Assembly (NCBI GenBank): GCA_012728155.1
Contig: JAAYFR010000157.1
Coordinates: forward strand, 1 to 24,357
Length of the DNA stretch: 24,357 bases
Direction: 5' to 3'
DNA from: Bacteroidales bacterium
GTDB taxonomy: Bacteria > Bacteroidota > Bacteroidia > Bacteroidales > Dysgonomonadaceae
Under the pieces are notes generated by a model. The model saw nothing but the letters and a program-made list of their open reading frames with translations, searched no databases and was not told where the DNA came from. The translations under genes and the position numbers were made by a program. Shown here one piece after another: positions 22,172 to 24,357 of this stretch; within the stretch, counting starts at the first letter, position 1, and the number at the start of each line of letters is the position of its first letter.

Positions 22172-24357
22172 CTACAAAGAGACTTGAAAACTGTACTTAC
22201 CCGATCCGATACGTGCGATTATATGATTTGATTCAGCACCTGTTTCCAATATTCTCCCTGACGCATCTAGCAGCAAACCATCTACATGGACAATTTCTCC
22301 CTGCTTTTTGGGAAGCCATATCTCAGCGGTCGTATTTACCGGTATCTCCACATCTAAATAGAACACACCTTTATCAATTTTCCAAGTACTCCCAATTCTT
22401 CCATGGATAGAATCGTAGTGACCTGATGCCCAAGATAATCCTTCAGGAAGTTGTGGTCTAATTACAATTTTATTGAATCCGGGCTCTGCTAAATTAATAC
22501 CGAGAATAGAGCGGTAAAACCACTCATTAATAGATCCAAACATGGGATGATTATGAGAATAGACATTGTCGGAATATGCCCATGTTTCCCAAAGTGTGGT
22601 AGCTCCATGTTCTAACATATATCCCCATCCCGGGAAAGTTCGTTGATTGGCAATTTCATAAGCCCAATCTTCCTTTTCAAGATCACGCAACACATCGAAT
22701 AACATCTTCGTGCCAAATATTCCGGTAGAGAGATGCCACCCTTGCTTGGCAAATGACTCCTCGAGTTTGTTAAGCAAGCTCTCTCTTGCTTCGTTGTCTT
22801 TGATAATTTGATACCATAACGCGAATAGTTGGGCTGTTTGTGTACCATTATCCATCTGGCCATCTTTTTGAAAAAACTGCTGAATTATTTTCTGCCTGAT
22901 TATTTCGCTTCTCCTCTTGTAGTCTTCTTCTTTCTCTTTCTTATCAACTATTCCGGCAAACTCAGCAAACAACTTCAGGTGATGATAATAAAAAAGAGAG
23001 GAGGTAAGCGCAATAGGTTTTTCATCTAATGCTTCATGATCACTCAATCCGATGGAGAAGAGATCATCTTCTGCATTGCTGATTAAGAAGCGCACCTGTT
23101 TTTCAAGATTCTCGAAATGATCATTTATAATAGAGATATCACCATAAAAATCATATAACTGTTTAATCAGGTAGGGATAGGCGAGCTGCCATCCTAACGG
23201 ACCAGACTCTGCATCCGGTGCTTTATCTGAAATTCCCACATACGGAGCGGTTTCTGTAATACCACCATTCGCCCTCTGATCGTTCGCGAAATCTTCTACT
23301 GTTTTTCTATAAAACGTCTGCATATTGTAATTAAACAAATAGGATTCCGCTGTTGCTACTATATCACCTCCATATCCTAATTTTTCACGAGCCGGACAGT
23401 CGGATTGCACGCTAAAAACATTACTTAGAAAGGTCCGGTCAATCACTTCGAACAGATTATTAAACATCGTATTGGAACAGACGAACGAGCCTGTTCTTTC
23501 CAGATCGGCTGCTAAAGCCAGTCCCGTAATACTCTTCTTGTCCAGTATTCCTGGCCAACCGGATACCTCCACATACCGGAAGCTGTGGAATGTAAACCTG
23601 GGATGCCACTCTTCAACAGCCTCTTCACCTCTCAAGATATAACTGTCTTCCTGCCAAGCAATATCGGGTGCACCGGGACCTCCGGTGCCGGGGCCTTTAA
23701 TTTGCCCGGCCACGCTGGTCATGACATTTATTGTTCCATCCAAGCCTATATCCTCTCCATATCTGAAAGATATTTTTTGTCCTTTCGGGCCCTTTACTTT
23801 TATCTTTACGACGCCAGCAAAATTTTCTCCCATATCAACCAAGTATTTTCCTCCGGGTTGTTTTATGATATGTTTAGGAGTGGTCTCCTTATATATTTTG
23901 ATGGGTGGGGAAGTTTGGACAGACATTCTTCCTGTAGGTCCTGGCACCACTGATACGGCGTTCCAATCCCGATTTTTATCCTTTAATCCATACCAACTCT
24001 CATCCTCGAGTGTTGCATCATAATACTCTCCGAGAAAGATGCTGTTACGCACAATGGGACTCCGGGTTACTTTCCAGTTTTCATCAGTTGAAATTACTTC
24101 TGTAGATCCATCTTTATATCTTATTCTTAGTTGGGCTTTTAAAATCGGACGCCCCGACGACAATATATCTCTAAAGGTGTGTCGTCCCCAAAACTTTAAA
24201 GGCAAAAGGTTGTACCACCCATTACCGACGATCGCGCCCAATTTATTATTACCACCACTCATTAAACTTGATATATCGTGTACATTATATAACACCTGTT
24301 TATCGTAAGCCGTCCAACCGGCGTCCAAAAAATAGTCTCCGATTTTTATTCCATTCA
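22172..24357 (-). CDS. GH78 family alpha-L-rhamnosidase (5' end outside the window)
   Basis: The frame stays open to the right edge; 727 codons are visible and the true start lies beyond 24357, so an internal TTG at 24328 is not the start. Order of domains: the end of the N-terminal beta-sandwich (DYFLDAGWTAYDKQVLYNVH at the edge is a GH78 landmark), a second beta domain, the (alpha/alpha)6 catalytic barrel, and a C-terminal beta domain (FNKIVIRPQLPEGLSWA). Active-site segments are SDCPAREKLGYGGD and GATTLWETW, the latter with the catalytic-type glutamate at 22586-22588. The enzyme removes terminal alpha-L-rhamnose from plant or bacterial glycans or glycosides. It converges on the DUF1080 block, which suggests a shared carbohydrate-use neighbourhood but not co-transcription. 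Confidence 0.88.
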   Translation of the reverse strand, partial: NGIKIGDYFLDAGWTAYDKQVLYNVHDISSLMSGGNNKLGAIVGNGWYNLLPLKFWGRHTFRDILSSGRPILKAQLRIRYKDGSTEVISTDENWKVTRSPIVRNSIFLGEYYDATLEDESWYGLKDKNRDWNAVSVVPGPTGRMSVQTSPPIKIYKETTPKHIIKQPGGKYLVDMGENFAGVVKIKVKGPKGQKISFRYGEDIGLDGTINVMTSVAGQIKGPGTGGPGAPDIAWQEDSYILRGEEAVEEWHPRFTFHSFRYVEVSGWPGILDKKSITGLALAADLERTGSFVCSNTMFNNLFEVIDRTFLSNVFSVQSDCPAREKLGYGGDIVATAESYLFNYNMQTFYRKTVEDFANDQRANGGITETAPYVGISDKAPDAESGPLGWQLAYPYLIKQLYDFYGDISIINDHFENLEKQVRFLISNAEDDLFSIGLSDHEALDEKPIALTSSLFYYHHLKLFAEFAGIVDKKEKEEDYKRRSEIIRQKIIQQFFQKDGQMDNGTQTAQLFALWYQIIKDNEARESLLNKLEESFAKQGWHLSTGIFGTKMLFDVLRDLEKEDWAYEIANQRTFPGWGYMLEHGATTLWETWAYSDNVYSHNHPMFGSINEWFYRSILGINLAEPGFNKIVIRPQLPEGLSWASGHYDSIHGRIGSTWKIDKGVFYLDVEIPVNTTAEIWLPKKQGEIVHVDGLLLDASGRILETGAESNHIIARIGSGKYSFQVSL

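Noticed and set aside
1..24357. CRISPR arrays, tRNA or rRNA genes, insertion sequences, prophage or defence islands
   Set aside because: No regularly spaced repeats with unique spacers, tRNA-like cloverleaf, transposase, integrase or known defence protein was recognised on either strand.

Overview
The window reads as a chromosomal segment of a Bacteroidota bacterium, most likely of the order Bacteroidales. The pointers are promoter boxes of the TAnnTTTG (-7) type in front of several genes, weak or absent Shine-Dalgarno sequences, and family content typical of this group: a DUF4230 protein, a two-gene LysO exporter, an S9-type secreted peptidase, Tat-exported Gfo/Idh/MocA dehydrogenases, a DUF1080 protein and a GH78 rhamnosidase. 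No rRNA, tRNA, CRISPR array, insertion sequence, phage or plasmid gene was seen.

Left end (1-2299, + strand): the 3' end of a cobalamin operon. The tail of a histidine-phosphatase (probable alpha-ribazole phosphatase) is followed by CobD, which makes aminopropanol phosphate from threonine phosphate, and CbiB, which joins that product to cobyric acid. A five-unit 15-bp tandem repeat lies between cbiB and a membrane-anchored DUF192 gene.

Middle (3030-14186): housekeeping and membrane genes in short, mostly independent units. These are a secreted S9 prolyl-oligopeptidase-family peptidase and a YdfG-like SDR on the minus strand; a DUF2007 protein, an AI-2E-family membrane protein, ClpC (whose strong terminator overlaps its stop codon), a FrnE-like DsbA-family oxidoreductase and a GNAT acetyltransferase on the plus strand; then on the minus strand a two-gene unit of uncharacterised membrane proteins (DUF4230 plus a 185-residue protein) and a LysO lysine exporter divided over two overlapping genes.

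Right part (14358-24357): genes for envelope carbohydrate metabolism. A secreted metallophosphoesterase is followed by two Tat-signal Gfo/Idh/MocA dehydrogenases and a very large exported protein made of HEAT-like repeats plus two DUF1080 (3-keto-disaccharide hydrolase family) domains. A GH78 alpha-L-rhamnosidase, cut by the window edge, converges on this block from the other strand. The three-gene block 15709-21952 is the most interesting part: it has the parts for extracytoplasmic oxidation of a sugar to a 3-keto glycoside followed by cleavage of the activated glycoside, an alternative to classical glycoside hydrolysis. A terminator and a fresh promoter separate the first dehydrogenase from the second, so the block is probably two transcription units.
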